Origin: Himantopus leucocephalus
Taxonomy: Eukaryota > Chordata > Aves > Charadriiformes > Recurvirostridae
Direction: 5' to 3'
NCBI GenBank assembly: GCA_003993805.1
Contig: RSEF01000019.1
Coordinates: forward strand, 11,041,184 to 11,105,183
DNA: 64,000 bases
Positions 39,901 to 50,478 of the stretch are shown one piece after another. Under the pieces are notes generated by a model. The model saw nothing but the letters and a program-made list of their open reading frames with translations. It was not told the DNA's origin and made no database searches. Within the stretch, counting starts at the first letter, position 1. Each line of letters starts with the position of its first letter. Made by a program: the position numbers and the translations under genes.

Positions 39901-42900
39901 GGTGGGCTTGGGGAAGGACTGGGGGGGGATAAGGTGTTAAATTGCTCTGGGAAACCAGTCTGCAGCTCCAGCACCGCCAGTTCTGCGGAGGGGAGCCGGT
40001 GGCCGCAGCCCTGGTCTAAATCCATCACGCGTAAAGTTTTGGGCTTTGAATCTTCTACCCCGTCCAGTAAATAAGTAGCAAGTGGTGGACTTCTCGGAGA
40101 TGCCCTCCCTGACATCAAGGCGCTGACCCGCTGTGATCAGGCAGCGGAGGAAGTCTAGATGGGTTTCGGTTTCTGTAGCTGAAGACATCAGCCCTAGCTC
40201 AGTGCCCTCAACCGTTCCACCTGTGGCACAGCCCACTTCTCTGTGTGCACAGATAACCTCAAAACCAAACCTACAGCTGTCATTAGTTAATTCTCATTTC
40301 ATGTCAAACCCTGCACTGGAACAATCGTGGAGGTATAAACCCCTCCTGCGGGGATTAATCACAGCAGGTCGAACATGCCCGGGCCTGGCAGGAGGACTGC
40401 CAGGCAGCGGTGGGAGGTCTGGAGAGGAGGAGGTTTTGTTGTGTTCTTCCTCTGACCCCACAGGAGCTGGTTCTCCAGCAGCACTGGGCTCTTGGCTTGC
40501 CAGCTGCTGGGTGGAAAGGAGCGTGAGCAGACCCTGGGCACGGTCCCCAGCCATGCCTACCCCTCAGCGGGTATAAACGTCTCTTAACTCCCACCATCTG
40601 GTTCTAGCTGTGCCACGACTCCCTGCCTCAGACGCCTGTAGAGGGGCCGTCCTCTTGCCAAGGGGAAATGAGGTCTGGAGTGCAATCTCTGCTACAGCAT
40701 CGTTAAGCCTTGCTGCAGCCCCTGGCGAGGAACAAGCAGGCTGGACTTGGTGTCTCTCCAGGAGGAGAGGACATTGTGGTTTGGGAGGAGAGTTTTTCCC
40801 CAGATGCAAAAAAGTTTGGAAAAGCATTGGGATTTTTTGATTTTTTCCCCTCTCTATGTGTCTTCATCCTGGAAAAGAGGATTTCTAGTGAAGCTGTTAA
40901 GCCACATGTAAACCAGGTCATCTGCCAGATTGGCTGCATAACACCAAAATACCACAGGGCAGGTGGAAGCCTGCTTTGAAAGACAAAGCCACCGAGAGCC
41001 TATGTGAGTCCTGGAGCTGGCTCCTCTGCCCCAGCAGCGCTGGTGAGCAGGGACGGGTTCCTGGGACGGCAGAGCCCTGGCCTTGAGGCGAGGCACTGCA
41101 CTGGCACCAGGAAACCCAGCCTTTCATAGTCCAGCTCCTGGGGGAAGGGTGGTGTTCCTCAAGCCCTAATTTGTCCTCGTCTCACCATCTCCTCCTCCTC
41201 TCATCCTAGTTTGTCGCCCAGCTGCTGGGGTTCCTGATCAGCGTGGTCAGCTCCATCTTCTGTGGTCACCTGGGGAAAGCCGAGCTGGATGCTGTGACGC
41301 TGGCTGTCTCCGTATGTATTACTCGGATTCTGCTGTAATTTAAAACATACAAATTATGGGTCACCAAAAGAAGGAAAAAAGCAAAACCTGTAGGAATGTA
41401 TATGCGCGGACCCTGTGTGTAAGCACAGCCTGATGCAACGCAAACATCGCATCCGCCAAACGGTTCTTTCTTTTGCCCTGAGCACAGGCAGGAGGTGGGA
41501 ACTGAGCGGTCGGTGACCGTGCCACTGGCCAGCACCCGGGCAGGGAGCTGGGGTCTGTGAGCAGCTCTCTGGACCCACCAGACCTGGGGGTGTGCATGTG
41601 GCTAGGAGCAGCACTGTTTGGGGTCCTTTAGATATTCACCCCTTGCTAAAGGATCCTTTTCCACACCGGAGGAGAGAAGAGGCTCTTTAGGTAACAAGCA
41701 TGTGTTATTCTGGGAAACAGAGAAGGGCTGGAAACTTCCCAAGAACTCGTAGCAGAGCTGTATCCCCACCCAGTTCGGAGGAACACAGTGCTTTGGGCCA
41801 GGTCCCCTGTCACCCTCCCTTGCACCCAAGTCCCTTGTCTCTCCTCCAGGTTATCAACGTGACGGGCATCTCCATCGGTTCTGGTTTAGCCTCAGCATGT
41901 GACACGCTGATGTCCCAGGTCAGTAGCAGCTTCCCCTTCCTTGGGCCTGGGAGGGTTGGGCTGGTGGTTGTGCAGTCTGATCTGGGCACAAAGGGCGGGA
42001 GGGGCTACATGGGGCTACACATGCACTGGCCGGAGCCTGCTCCCTCCCTGCAGCTCCCCCAGGGAGCCCTGGGTCATGCCTGGGTTGCGAAGGGATGTGC
42101 AATCCACCTGAGAGCCAGTTAAACCCAACCAGCCTGGCACTGGCCGCTGCAGGGTGTGGGAAATGCATTTAATCAGCCCGTTGCTGCCCTGCGGCCTGAG
42201 CGTTTGCCCAGACCCTTTGGTTCTCTCTAACTCTCACCTTGAGTCCTCTCTCCTGACTCAGACGTATGGCAGCAAGAACCTGAAACAGGTGGGCACCATC
42301 CTGCAGCGGGGGATCCTCATCCTGCTGCTCTGCTGCTTCCCTTGCTGGGCGCTCTTCATCAACACCGAGCGGATCCTCCTGCTCATCCGACAGGACCCCG
42401 AGGTCTCCAGGTCAGGGGTGAGATCGAGCCCTTCTGGATCAGGCACTTGGCTGTGGCTGGGTTGCCATGTGGTGTTGAAATCAAGGCTCCACGGAGCTTG
42501 AGTGCAACGCTGCTTGGCTTGGCTCTTGCTTTGTTGTTTCATTAATTGGGGAAACAACTCTTTTTCCAGGTTAACTCAGGTCTACGTGATGATCTTTATT
42601 CCAGCGCTTCCTGTAAGTTGCTGCTACAGCTGTTAAGAGCTCCATATTCCTCAGTAACATTAGGGGAAAGGAAGAAGGGTCTTTGCTCTGTGGATCACAG
42701 GGCAGCACAGTTTAGGGTTTTACAACGTGCCCCTTGATCCTGGGCCTTAACAGATGTGTATTGGCCAGCAGCTGCTGGACCTGCAAACGTGCGCTCTTTC
42801 ATTTTACTGCAGGCCACGTCTCTGCACAACACATAACTGGTGACGGACATTGGAACCGGGGGCTCCAGGGCTCGCTCTTAGCTCTGAGATAAAAGCTGCA

Positions 42901-45900
42901 GCTTGCTGTTAGCACACACTCATAGCTGCCGGGCTCTTGGCTCCTTACACCGTCTCTCTGGAGAGAATCCTCTAAGACAGGGACCAGTACCCTGGGGAAT
43001 AAGTGTCTGTAGGTTAATGCTTTCTTCCAGGGTTTCCAGGCTCTCTTGTGCTGATGAGGAAGCACAGGAGATTTCCCATTTGGAGACAGATCTCTCTTCC
43101 CAGTGGGAATGGGAGGTGCCTTTTGTTGCTCTTGGCTTGGGGTGCAGGCAGTGCTGGCAGATGCCACGCTTCAACCAGACCACAGGAGCAGGGTGTCGGG
43201 CAGCGTGCCTGGCTGGGGCACCCTGAGAAGGTGGTGGGGAGGAGCTGAGGGAAGGACCTGTCTGTGAGTGTTAAATGGTAGCTGGCTCTTGAACCATAGT
43301 GCGGCAGCGCTGATGAAATGAATCCTCACTTTTGCAGGCGGCGTTTCTGTACCAGCTGCAGACGAGATATTTACTAAGTCAGGTATTGTATAACTAGCGA
43401 GGTTCTGGGCCATAGATTAAAGGTATTCCTAGGAACGTGGATAAAGTTGGGGATCTAAGTTCATCCTGTTCTGGGGAGAGCTGGGCTGAGGAATGTGTGA
43501 GGCACAGCCCTCAGCCGGACCTGCAGGGCAGGAAGAGCTCATGGGAACCACGCTTAGTTTGCTCCGTTTTCCCCATTGCTACCTTTCAGCTCTGCATTTT
43601 GTTGATTACACCAGCTCCTGAGCCCCGCATGCTGCCTTCTGCATGCCTAGCACAGTCCGGCTTCATCTGAAATAGGAGCTGCCTTCTTGCCTTTCCCCTT
43701 GGGCATTGACGCGGGTTTCCCCTGTGTTCGCTGGAAGGGGGCTTGGGCAGCGCAGGGGAAGCAAACTCCAAAGTCTTTCCTTGGCTTCCAGGCGATCATT
43801 TTGCCTCAGGTGTTGACGGGGATTGCAGCCAACATCCTCAATGTGGCCATGAACGCCTTCTTCCTATACGCGCTGAAGCTGGGCGTGGTGTAAGTGTGAG
43901 CAGAGGTGGCGACAGCCTCTCCCCGGGGTGCAGGGGTTTGTTCAGGCCTGTGGTGGTGTCCTGGGTGCCCGGTTCTGCCGCCCTCCGCCCCTACCCAACC
44001 ATCCTAGAAAGTTAAGGCTGGAGGGATCTGGGAGGTGGTGGAGGAGGATGTTGCTTGTAAGCTGCCTGTCTCTCTCCCCAGGGGCTCTGCTTGGGCTAAC
44101 ACTGTGTCTCAGTACACCCAGGCCATTCTCCTCTTCCTTTACGTGTGGTGGAAGAAGATCCACGTGGAGACGTGGGGAGGTACTGTGTATAGCTTAATCC
44201 TTCCAAATGGCCCTGGAGGTTTGGCCAGTCACCAGCCCCCGTGGTGTAGGTCTGACAAAGGGATTACCGTCCCCTCACGGCGAGTTAATGCTGTAAGCCG
44301 TCACCCCAAGGCCCTTCCTGCAGCCTCAAATACAGTCTTGCTGATCACCCTGGCTCAGGAATGCACCACGGTACAGCGAGACTAGGCTGATGTCCTGTGA
44401 GCTGTGCGGCTTGTGGTTGTTGTCCTCGGTGTCCAGAAGAGTATGTGGCTCCCCTTCGGGGGAGGAGAAGGAGAACGTGCATTCATTCTGCTTCACCTCC
44501 TCATTGCAGGTTGGTCCAGGGACTGCCTCCTGGACTGGGGCTCCTTTATCCGGCTGGCGGTGCCTGGCATGCTCATGATGTGTATTGAGTGGTGGACCTT
44601 TGAGCTCGGGAGCTTCTTGGCAGGTGAGTCCAAATCCTCTTTTTCCACTGGTTCAACAGGATATCTTCCAGCCGTGCCGGCTCTGGTGGCTGATTCTTGA
44701 GCGTGTCCCCAGAGCACCTCCTGCCAGCAGGCTCCTCGCCTGCAGGGTTGGTTCTGCAGGATGCTGCATCTGTTGGATGGGAACCCTGTAGTCACTGCCT
44801 TTTTGTTGGCAAAGGAGAATTTTTAATTCTGACTTAACAAAGGAAGTGATTAATCTTTTCCAGGGCTGCTTAGCGTGGTGGAGCTGGGCGCGCAGTCTGT
44901 CATCTATGAGCTCTCCTCTGCGGCGTACATGGTAAGGGCTGGGTGTATTAAACCAAGATCAGCCTGGCAGGAGCCCCCAGACAATGGCCCTGCAGATCAA
45001 GGCTGGGGAGGGAAGCAAGGGTGGGAAGCAGAAGTTGGTACCAGGCAGGTGATGACTCTCAGACCTGCTGTGCAGCTGCACATCCAAGGGTTTGCTGCGG
45101 ATGGAAAATCCTGTTACTGCAGCAATGGCAATTTTCCCCAAATTCCCTACTGGGGAAGAAGAAAATTGCTGCAGGTTCTATTGCCCCTCACCTCCTCCTT
45201 GTCTCCTGCTACTCAGGTGCCTCTGGGCTTCAGCGTGGCTGCGAGTGTCAGAGTGGGCAATGCCCTCGGATCGGGGGATGTGGTGCAAGCCAAGACCTCC
45301 TGCATCACTGCGCTGCTGTGCACAGGTCAGGCCAGGTCCTGCAGAGGGGAATAAAGGAGCAGGACTTACTGCCCTCGATCCAAGCAATTTGACTGTTTCT
45401 TTTTCTTTCAGGAGTTTTTGCTGTAGTGGTTGCGACATTACTGGGAGCCCTAAAAGACGTGGTGGGATACATCTTCACCAACGACAAGTGGGTTAACGGC
45501 TTTCTTTTGAATATCATTACCTTTTTGGTGGGTGTGATTTATATCCCAGGAGCTGCTCAGAAGCTGCTGGCAGATAGAGTTGATAAACCTCTGTCTGGCA
45601 ACCATGTTCCCCAAAGGTTCCTCCCCACTGCCCAGTGTCAATGGGCAGCATGGGTGCTGCTGACACTGGGACACTACTGTGGTGGTACCCAAGCTGCACG
45701 CATCCCCTCAAGTGTCGTGGGCTGGGATCGGGCTTTGCCGCCGGCTGAGTGAGATACATCAGAACCAGAGACCCTTGGGACCAGGCCATGCTGCTTTCCC
45801 TGACCCGTACGTACGTCTTCCCAACAGGGAGATCATTATCTTGGTGTCCAAAGTGATGATCATCTTTGCTCCGTTCCACTTGTTCGACGCAGCAGCAGTG

Positions 45901-48346
45901 AGTATTCCAGCACGTGGAGCGATTCTTCTCTGCAGGTTGGGGTGCAATGGAGAGTGCAAAGCTGCCTCTAGCTCGCTCTTGAGCTGTTAAAATGATACAG
46001 AGGAGCAAACTGATAAACCGTCAAAGCAGCCGCTTGCGTTACCTATAGCACCTCAGTGTCCCCTATGCTTGCAGTTGCCCATTGGCGTTGCTGCAGAACA
46101 ATCCAGTTCTCCTTTTTGCCCCTGGCAAGGCTTCAGCTCTTTACTAGTGTGTCAGAGCAGCACAAGCGAGCAGCTGGGTCTTCAGAGATGTCAGGTACTC
46201 ACGGCACAGTGGCAGTGCTAGTACAACTCATTAGATAGTAAATCCAGCCTGTTTCCTCCTGTCGTGTCCCAGGCAGTGTCGCTCTGGGGCACTGTCCCTC
46301 TGCTGGCACGCCTCTCGGTGTCTGCAGACGGCGCCATGTTCTGCACCGGGGTCGGCAGCTGGAACCAGAGGATCCCTGCACCACGTGCTCTGTGATGTGG
46401 CTTTGGTCCCTCCTGGCTCTGTGGGACAGTGCTGTGGGTTTCCCATAGAATGGTTTAGGTTGGAAGGGACCTTGAAGATCGAGTCTCAACCCCCCTGCCC
46501 TGGGCCAGGACACCTCCCACCAGCCCAGGTTGCTCCAAGCCCCATCCANNNNNNNNNNNNNNNNNNNNNNNNNNNNNNNNNNNNNNNNNNNNNNNNNNNN
46601 NNNNNNNNNNNNNNNNNNNNNNNNNNNNNNNNNNNNNNNNNNNNNNNNGGGGGCTCCAGAGCTGGACACAGTACTCCAGGTGGGGTCTCAATTCACAGGC
46701 CCGTGCCATTCCCCAGAGTTCTTGTGGTGGTACCTTCCATAGCATCTGCTGTCCCATATATTGATCCCTCTGCCTGCTTTCCTTAGGCGACCTGTGGTGG
46801 CGTGCTGCGGGGCACAGGGAAGCAGAAGATGGGTGCTATCGCCAACGCCATCGGCTATTATGCCATCGGCCTGCCCATCGGCATCTCACTGATGTTTGCT
46901 GCTAAGATGGGGGTGGTAGGTACGTGTGTCCTCCATTTGGCTTTGTGTGAGCTGCCAGCACTGCTTCTGCTGGGCCAAACCCTGTGCCTGGAGCAAAGGT
47001 TCAGTCCTGGAACTTGTGCTCAGATCTTCCTTCGTATCGGTGGGGCTGGATCACAGACTGAAGTATTTCGCTGAGGCAGGCTCTGAGTAGCCTCCATCAA
47101 ATGGCGGGGCTGAGATGTCCCAGTAAATCCAGTCTTGCTCCCAGCATAGGACCCTCCCAGGAGCTGTTTCCTCTCCCATCAATACTGGATTAGACATGGG
47201 ATGATAATCTGACCCCACTGAAGTCCTTGGGCATTTTGGCAGTGGCTGGCAAGAGCACAGTTTTCCTCAAGCCCTCCCTAAAGTAACTCTCCATCGCTGC
47301 AGGTCTGTGGGTGGGGATGATCGTTTGCATCTCTCTGCAAGCCATTTCCTTCTTGGCTTTTGTCATGCGCATGGATTGGAAAAAAGCTGCAGAAGAGGTG
47401 AGACTTGTGCTTCTAGTAACTCCTAAAAGGCGTTAGATGAGTTCCTGTCCCAGTACCATGCCACAGCCCTCTGGGGGGAGGCAAAAGTGAAATGGGATCT
47501 GTCCTCGCAGCAGCAATCTGGTGCTGAGCGTGCTTGCTTTGGGAGGGTGGAGGGAGGAGGCTCGGGTTTGCTTGGCTGGGCAGGACACCCTTGCTCTGAG
47601 AAGAGCAATCTTTGTGTTTTTAGGCTCAAGTCCGCGCTGGACGGAAAAAACAACTGGAAGATGTGAACTCCAATGGCACAGCTGCTAACAAAACATCTGC
47701 TGTGGGTACGTAACCAGGCCCGACAACAGGGAGAGAGCCCAAATTCTCCACCCAACCCTTCCTTTCCTTCACAGTCATGGCAGCTGTGTCTGTCCTGCAG
47801 GCCCAGATGGCTACAAAGAGCAGTGTCTGGTGCTGGTCCCAGGCCAGTGGCGCTTCTCCTGTACTTTGTAATGGGGTACAAGGTACCCGTTACCCCTGTC
47901 ACCACCCTGGCTGCTCCAGAGAAGAGCCTGGACCGCCAGCCAGTGTCTGCCTAACCTGGGAACACCTGCCACTCTGCTGTGGCATGTCCTGGTGTCTCTG
48001 AGCCTTGGGAAATGACCCTCAGGACTGTCCCTAGCGCTTGTGCAGCATCAGACTGGGATCCCCTGACTCTGCAGCTCAGCTTTCCTGCAGCACTCACCTC
48101 TCTTGCACAGATTATATCTCCGTTGACACGGACACCGTGGACACTGTGGTCCTGCCTGAGAGCATCGTGGGAGGCGAGAGGCAACCTGACCGCCAGCTCA
48201 TCACGCAGGAGGAGCCTGCTGTCGTCCCCGCTCCTCCCGCTGTGGTGTGGAGGGCCCTGATCGTCCGCCGCCTCTTGGCTGCTGCCGCTGCTCTTGCTGT
48301 CCTGCTGGTGGGCATACTGGTCCGGCTCCTGACTGGAAATGGCTAG
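39351..48346 (+). CDS. SLC47A1: MATE1 cation/proton antiporter (17 coding exons)
   Basis: Multidrug and toxin extrusion transporter: exchanges organic cations for protons at apical membranes of kidney and liver cells (known for the family). Coding exons: 39351-39458, 41210-41311, 41850-41918, 42262-42410, 42570-42612, 43338-43382, 43792-43889, 44082-44179, 44510-44623, 44864-44931, 45217-45325, 45412-45487, 45828-45897, 46787-46919, 47303-47397, 47624-47705, 48111-48346. All are GT-AG, phases agree, and they sum to 564 codons plus stop (human MATE1 is 570). MATE1-like signatures: [49 protein letters not shown]. Transport glutamates equivalent to human E273, E278 and E300 are present (residues 264, 269, 291); the E389 equivalent is Asp 380. 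The C-terminal thirteenth helix is present. Exon 1 is short and alanine-rich. Confidence 0.93.
41210..41311 (+). CDS. SLC47A1: SLC47A1 exon 2 (residues 37-70)
   Basis: Encodes TM1 and the invariant [17 protein letters not shown] motif. The Asp in ELDAV matches MATE1 rather than MATE2 (ELASV). Donor GTATGT, phase 0. Confidence 0.93.
41850..41918 (+). CDS. SLC47A1: SLC47A1 exon 3 (residues 71-93)
   Basis: Encodes [10 protein letters not shown] and [12 protein letters not shown], the TM2 region. Acceptor CTCCTCCAG, donor GTCAGT, phase 0. Confidence 0.93.
42262..42410 (+). CDS. SLC47A1: SLC47A1 exon 4 (residues 94-143)
   Basis: Encodes [11 protein letters not shown], the hydrophobic [13 protein letters not shown] helix and [10 protein letters not shown]. 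One of the exons most similar to the downstream paralogue. Ends in phase 2. Confidence 0.95.
42570..42612 (+). CDS. SLC47A1: SLC47A1 exon 5 (residues 143-157)
   Basis: A 43-base micro-exon coding [15 protein letters not shown] across the split Arg codon. Acceptor TTTTTCCAG, donor GTAAGT. Confidence 0.92.
43338..43382 (+). CDS. SLC47A1: SLC47A1 exon 6 (residues 158-172)
   Basis: A 45-base micro-exon coding [15 protein letters not shown], matching the ATFLYMLQVKYLLNQ position of mammalian MATE1. Donor GTATTG is weak; phase 0. Confidence 0.92.
43792..43889 (+). CDS. SLC47A1: SLC47A1 exon 7 (residues 173-205)
   Basis: Encodes [17 protein letters not shown] and [12 protein letters not shown], the TM5 region. 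Ends in phase 2 with GTAAGT. Confidence 0.93.
44082..44179 (+). CDS. SLC47A1: SLC47A1 exon 8 (residues 205-238)
   Basis: Encodes [20 protein letters not shown] and the loop [12 protein letters not shown], the TM6 region. Ends in phase 1. Confidence 0.93.
44510..44623 (+). CDS. SLC47A1: SLC47A1 exon 9 (residues 238-276)
   Basis: Encodes [19 protein letters not shown], the TM7 transport motif. Glu 264 and Glu 269 correspond to human MATE1 E273 and E278. Donor GTGAGT. Confidence 0.95.
44864..44931 (+). CDS. SLC47A1: SLC47A1 exon 10 (residues 276-298)
   Basis: Encodes [22 protein letters not shown]. Glu 291 corresponds to human E300. The donor flank ATGGTAAGGGCTGGG is shared with the paralogue. 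Phase 0. Confidence 0.95.
45217..45325 (+). CDS. SLC47A1: SLC47A1 exon 11 (residues 299-335)
   Basis: Encodes [20 protein letters not shown], a highly conserved MATE signature, then [16 protein letters not shown]. Donor GTCAGG, phase 1. Confidence 0.95.
45412..45487 (+). CDS. SLC47A1: SLC47A1 exon 12 (residues 335-360)
   Basis: Encodes [20 protein letters not shown] and IFTNDK. Donor GTGGGT, phase 2. Confidence 0.92.
45828..45897 (+). CDS. SLC47A1: SLC47A1 exon 13 (residues 360-383)
   Basis: Encodes [20 protein letters not shown] then DAAA. The residue equivalent to human E389 is Asp 380 (codon GAC). The paralogue has Glu here. Acceptor CCAACAG, donor GTGAGT. Confidence 0.92.
46444..46695 (-). 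mobile_element. CR1 LINE fragment (interrupted by gap)
   Basis: Sequence from CATAGAATGGTTTAGGTTGG through AAGGGACCTTGAAGATC, CCTCCCACCAGCCCAGGTTG and, beyond the gap, CTCCAGAGCTGGACACAGTA and CTCCAGGTGGGGTCTCA matches the complement of the bird CR1 3' region as I know it. The element is therefore on the minus strand, with its 3' end at the left. The 100-N gap sits inside it, so the repeat probably caused the gap. No reverse transcriptase frame is present. Confidence 0.85.
46549..46648. other. 100-N assembly gap in SLC47A1 intron 13
   Basis: Exactly 100 N, the usual placeholder for a gap of unknown size. It lies inside the CR1 fragment and wholly within an intron, so no SLC47A1 coding sequence is lost. 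Confidence 0.98.
46787..46919 (+). CDS. SLC47A1: SLC47A1 exon 14 (residues 384-428)
   Basis: Encodes [20 protein letters not shown] and [17 protein letters not shown]. It follows the intron that carries the CR1 fragment and the 100-N gap. The acceptor CTTCCTTAG has TAG rather than CAG. Confidence 0.93.
47303..47397 (+). CDS. SLC47A1: SLC47A1 exon 15 (residues 428-459)
   Basis: Encodes [20 protein letters not shown] then [14 protein letters not shown]12 and the start of the cytosolic linker. Phase 0. Confidence 0.93.
47624..47705 (+). CDS. SLC47A1: SLC47A1 exon 16 (residues 460-487)
   Basis: Encodes the hydrophilic linker [20 protein letters not shown] and NKTSAV. It is poorly conserved in the family and 66 bases shorter than the paralogue's exon. 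Donor GTACGT, phase 1. Confidence 0.85.
48111..48346 (+). CDS. SLC47A1: SLC47A1 exon 17 (residues 487-564, stop)
   Basis: Encodes an acidic linker ([19 protein letters not shown]), then [20 protein letters not shown], the final membrane helix typical of vertebrate MATEs. Stop TAG at 48344-48346. Confidence 0.92.
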
Positions 48347-48975
48347 AACTAGTGACACTGGGGAGCTGTGCACAGAACAGGAGGGCACGTGGTGATGTCC
48401 CAGGAGAATGGTGTGGGGGAAGGAATTCCCCCTTGGTTCCTTGTAGAGAGTCACTTTGCTCAGTTTCTGATTAACTCACAAAGTTTTATCCCACATGCAG
48501 AGTCCTTAAAGGGGGTGAAGGTGCGGCACCTGGGAAGAAAGTGCTTGAGAGCTGGTTCCTCTCCTGCACTGCACCGGGATGTCGCTTGTGGTAGGTGGGA
48601 GTGTATCCTGGGGCCAGCCTGGGAAGGAGACGGAGACCTTGTGCTGCTGTCCTGCTTCCTACTCCTTGGGGGCATTCATCTATGTCACTTGCTAATGGCA
48701 GAGGCTCTTGCTGCCCACACTGTGTTTCCTCACGCACCAGTCTGTGCCAGCATCTCAGCGTGGCAGAGCCCACTTGCTACCTCTGTGGCAGCGCAGAGCA
48801 AGGCCGATGCTGTTGGAAGGTAGCCAACTCCTCTGAGTGCTGCCGGGGCGTTGGACGCTGGCTGCTGGCCCTGCTCTCCCTGCTGTGTGGCGGGCACGGA
48901 GCCTAAAGCAACTCTTCTTTGCACTTTTGTAAGGTGGGATTTTGATACAATAAAGTTTTCTGAGTAAATGTTGAG
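48347..48975 (+). other. SLC47A1: SLC47A1 3' UTR (inferred)
   Basis: About 0.6 kb from the stop codon to just past the polyadenylation signal. No coding potential was recognised. The cleavage point is estimated from the AATAAA position. Confidence 0.6.
48949..48954 (+). terminator. Polyadenylation signal AATAAA of SLC47A1
   Basis: Canonical AATAAA about 600 bp after the SLC47A1 stop, followed by GT-rich sequence (TTAATGTGGTGTGAG) that suits a downstream element. Confidence 0.7.
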
Positions 48976-50307
48976 CTGTTAATGTGGTGTGAGCATGACC
49001 CTGGTTGTTGGCGTGACTAAGGTGTTAAGAGGGGAGATGTGCGCCTGGTTTGCGCAGCACGGCGGGCACAGCCTCAGCCTCCTGGCCCTGCGCGCAGAGG
49101 CACCCAGGGGCTTGTTTTAGCCGGGTTCACAGAGATACAAGCAGGGTTTGTGCACCTTCATTGCTCCCACACCACTGCTGAGCTGCACTGGAGAGGGCGG
49201 TGCGGTGCACAGCCCTACGGAGCTGCCAAGGAACTGCCATATGTCTTAATGCAAACGGCCCCAGCACTGCCTGCCCACCCCTGCCCTCAGCACCGAGCCC
49301 CTCGGGATCAGCCCCAGGCTCTTACCTGCGGCTGTGTGACCGCAGCGAGGCCACTGCCTTTGCCGTGTGGCACGTGCTCAGCCGTTGGAGATGAATACTG
49401 TGTACAGCCGGTGCACGGCGCCCCTCTGCCACCCCACAGCTCTCGTGGCACTGGTTGCCTGTGGGCTGGGAATGAAAAGACGTGACATAAAGAAGCTTGA
49501 AACAGCCATCAATCCCAACCTCAGCAGCCTCTGCCTGGATGTGGGGAGGATGTGGAAGACTACCCTGTTTGGGGTCCCGGTGGATTTGGGAACGCAGTCT
49601 GGGGAGAGGAGGAAGCCTGCCTTGCTCTGCCCAGTGGGTTACCCCATCCCACCGGCACCAACCTCCCGCCCTGTGCAGGAGAGGGTCTGCACGGCAGCGG
49701 CAGCTCCCCTCCGCCTCCCCTGCCCTGCGCTGGGCCAAGGCAGGACGCTATATTTGGCCTGGCAGAGTGGTGCCGGTGAAACCCGACGCTGCCGCGCCGT
49801 GCGAGGCCGACAGCTGGAGCCAATGGGGCCGGCTTGTCTTGGCCACCGTCGCAGTGTGATGAGAGGGGCCGAGACCGGCAGTGTCCCCTCCACTGCCGGC
49901 AGCAGCTCACGGGAGACGGCACACAGACCCATGGATCCTCCATCACTGTTGGAAGCAGCAGACAACGCTCCAGCCCACCAGCCGTCGGAGCCAGGGAGAA
50001 GCAGGAGAGAGGTATGAGGGCTCGTGGGAGTGATTTGGGAAGACTCAGACCCTTGAACCTTGTCTGCACGTCTGGGCTCCTCCACGCTGCCCGCGGCGGT
50101 GCACAGGACCCTCGCTGCCCAGCCCTGCCCCGCTGCCTCCACTACCCATCGCCGCCCCGGCTGCCGGCAGCGAGGAGCACGCGGTCAGCTCGCCCGGCCC
50201 CGGCTGAAGTTCACCCCACCGTGGTTACACATTGCTCACCCCGGCGGGGTGGTTTTAACAGAGTGCGGAGGAAGAGGGTTGTTTCACTCCCCTGGCAGAG
50301 CGGCAGC
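48976..50307 (+). other. Spacer between SLC47A1 and SLC47A2, probable promoter
   Basis: About 1.3 kb between the first gene's polyadenylation signal and the second gene's start codon. It must hold the SLC47A2 promoter and 5' UTR unless more distal exons exist. The frame of the SLC47A2 start stays open back to 49,834, but that extra sequence resembles no MATE N-terminus. There is no strong CpG island, unlike the first copy. Confidence 0.5.
49749..49755 (+). promoter_or_regulatory. Candidate TATA box for SLC47A2
   Basis: TATATTT in otherwise GC-rich sequence, about 0.55 kb upstream of the SLC47A2 start codon. If used, it implies a long 5' UTR or a 5' UTR intron. Motif evidence only. Confidence 0.25.
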
Positions 50308-50478
50308 ATGAAGCAGGCGAACCTCCCCGAGGAGAACGGCTTCAGCGAGGCGATGGCCACAGGCCAGCAGGATCTCACACCCGGCAGCTGCGGGAAGAAA
50401 CGCCGCTGGCTTCGGCGCCTGGTCCCGGACAACTTCTGGGAGGACGCAAAGAAGCTGCTAGTGCTGGCGGGGCCGCTG
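50308..50478 (+). CDS. SLC47A2: SLC47A2 coding exon 1 (residues 1-57)
   Basis: Starts [12 protein letters not shown] and ends [20 protein letters not shown] plus L. The KLLVLAGPL end aligns with mammalian exon 1. Donor GTAAGG, phase 0. It is 21 residues longer than the first copy's exon 1. Confidence 0.8.

Noticed and set aside
38821..39932. Long proline/alanine-rich frames on both strands near 39 kb
   Set aside because: CpG-island composition produces them. The supported coding use is only the 36-codon SLC47A1 exon 1.
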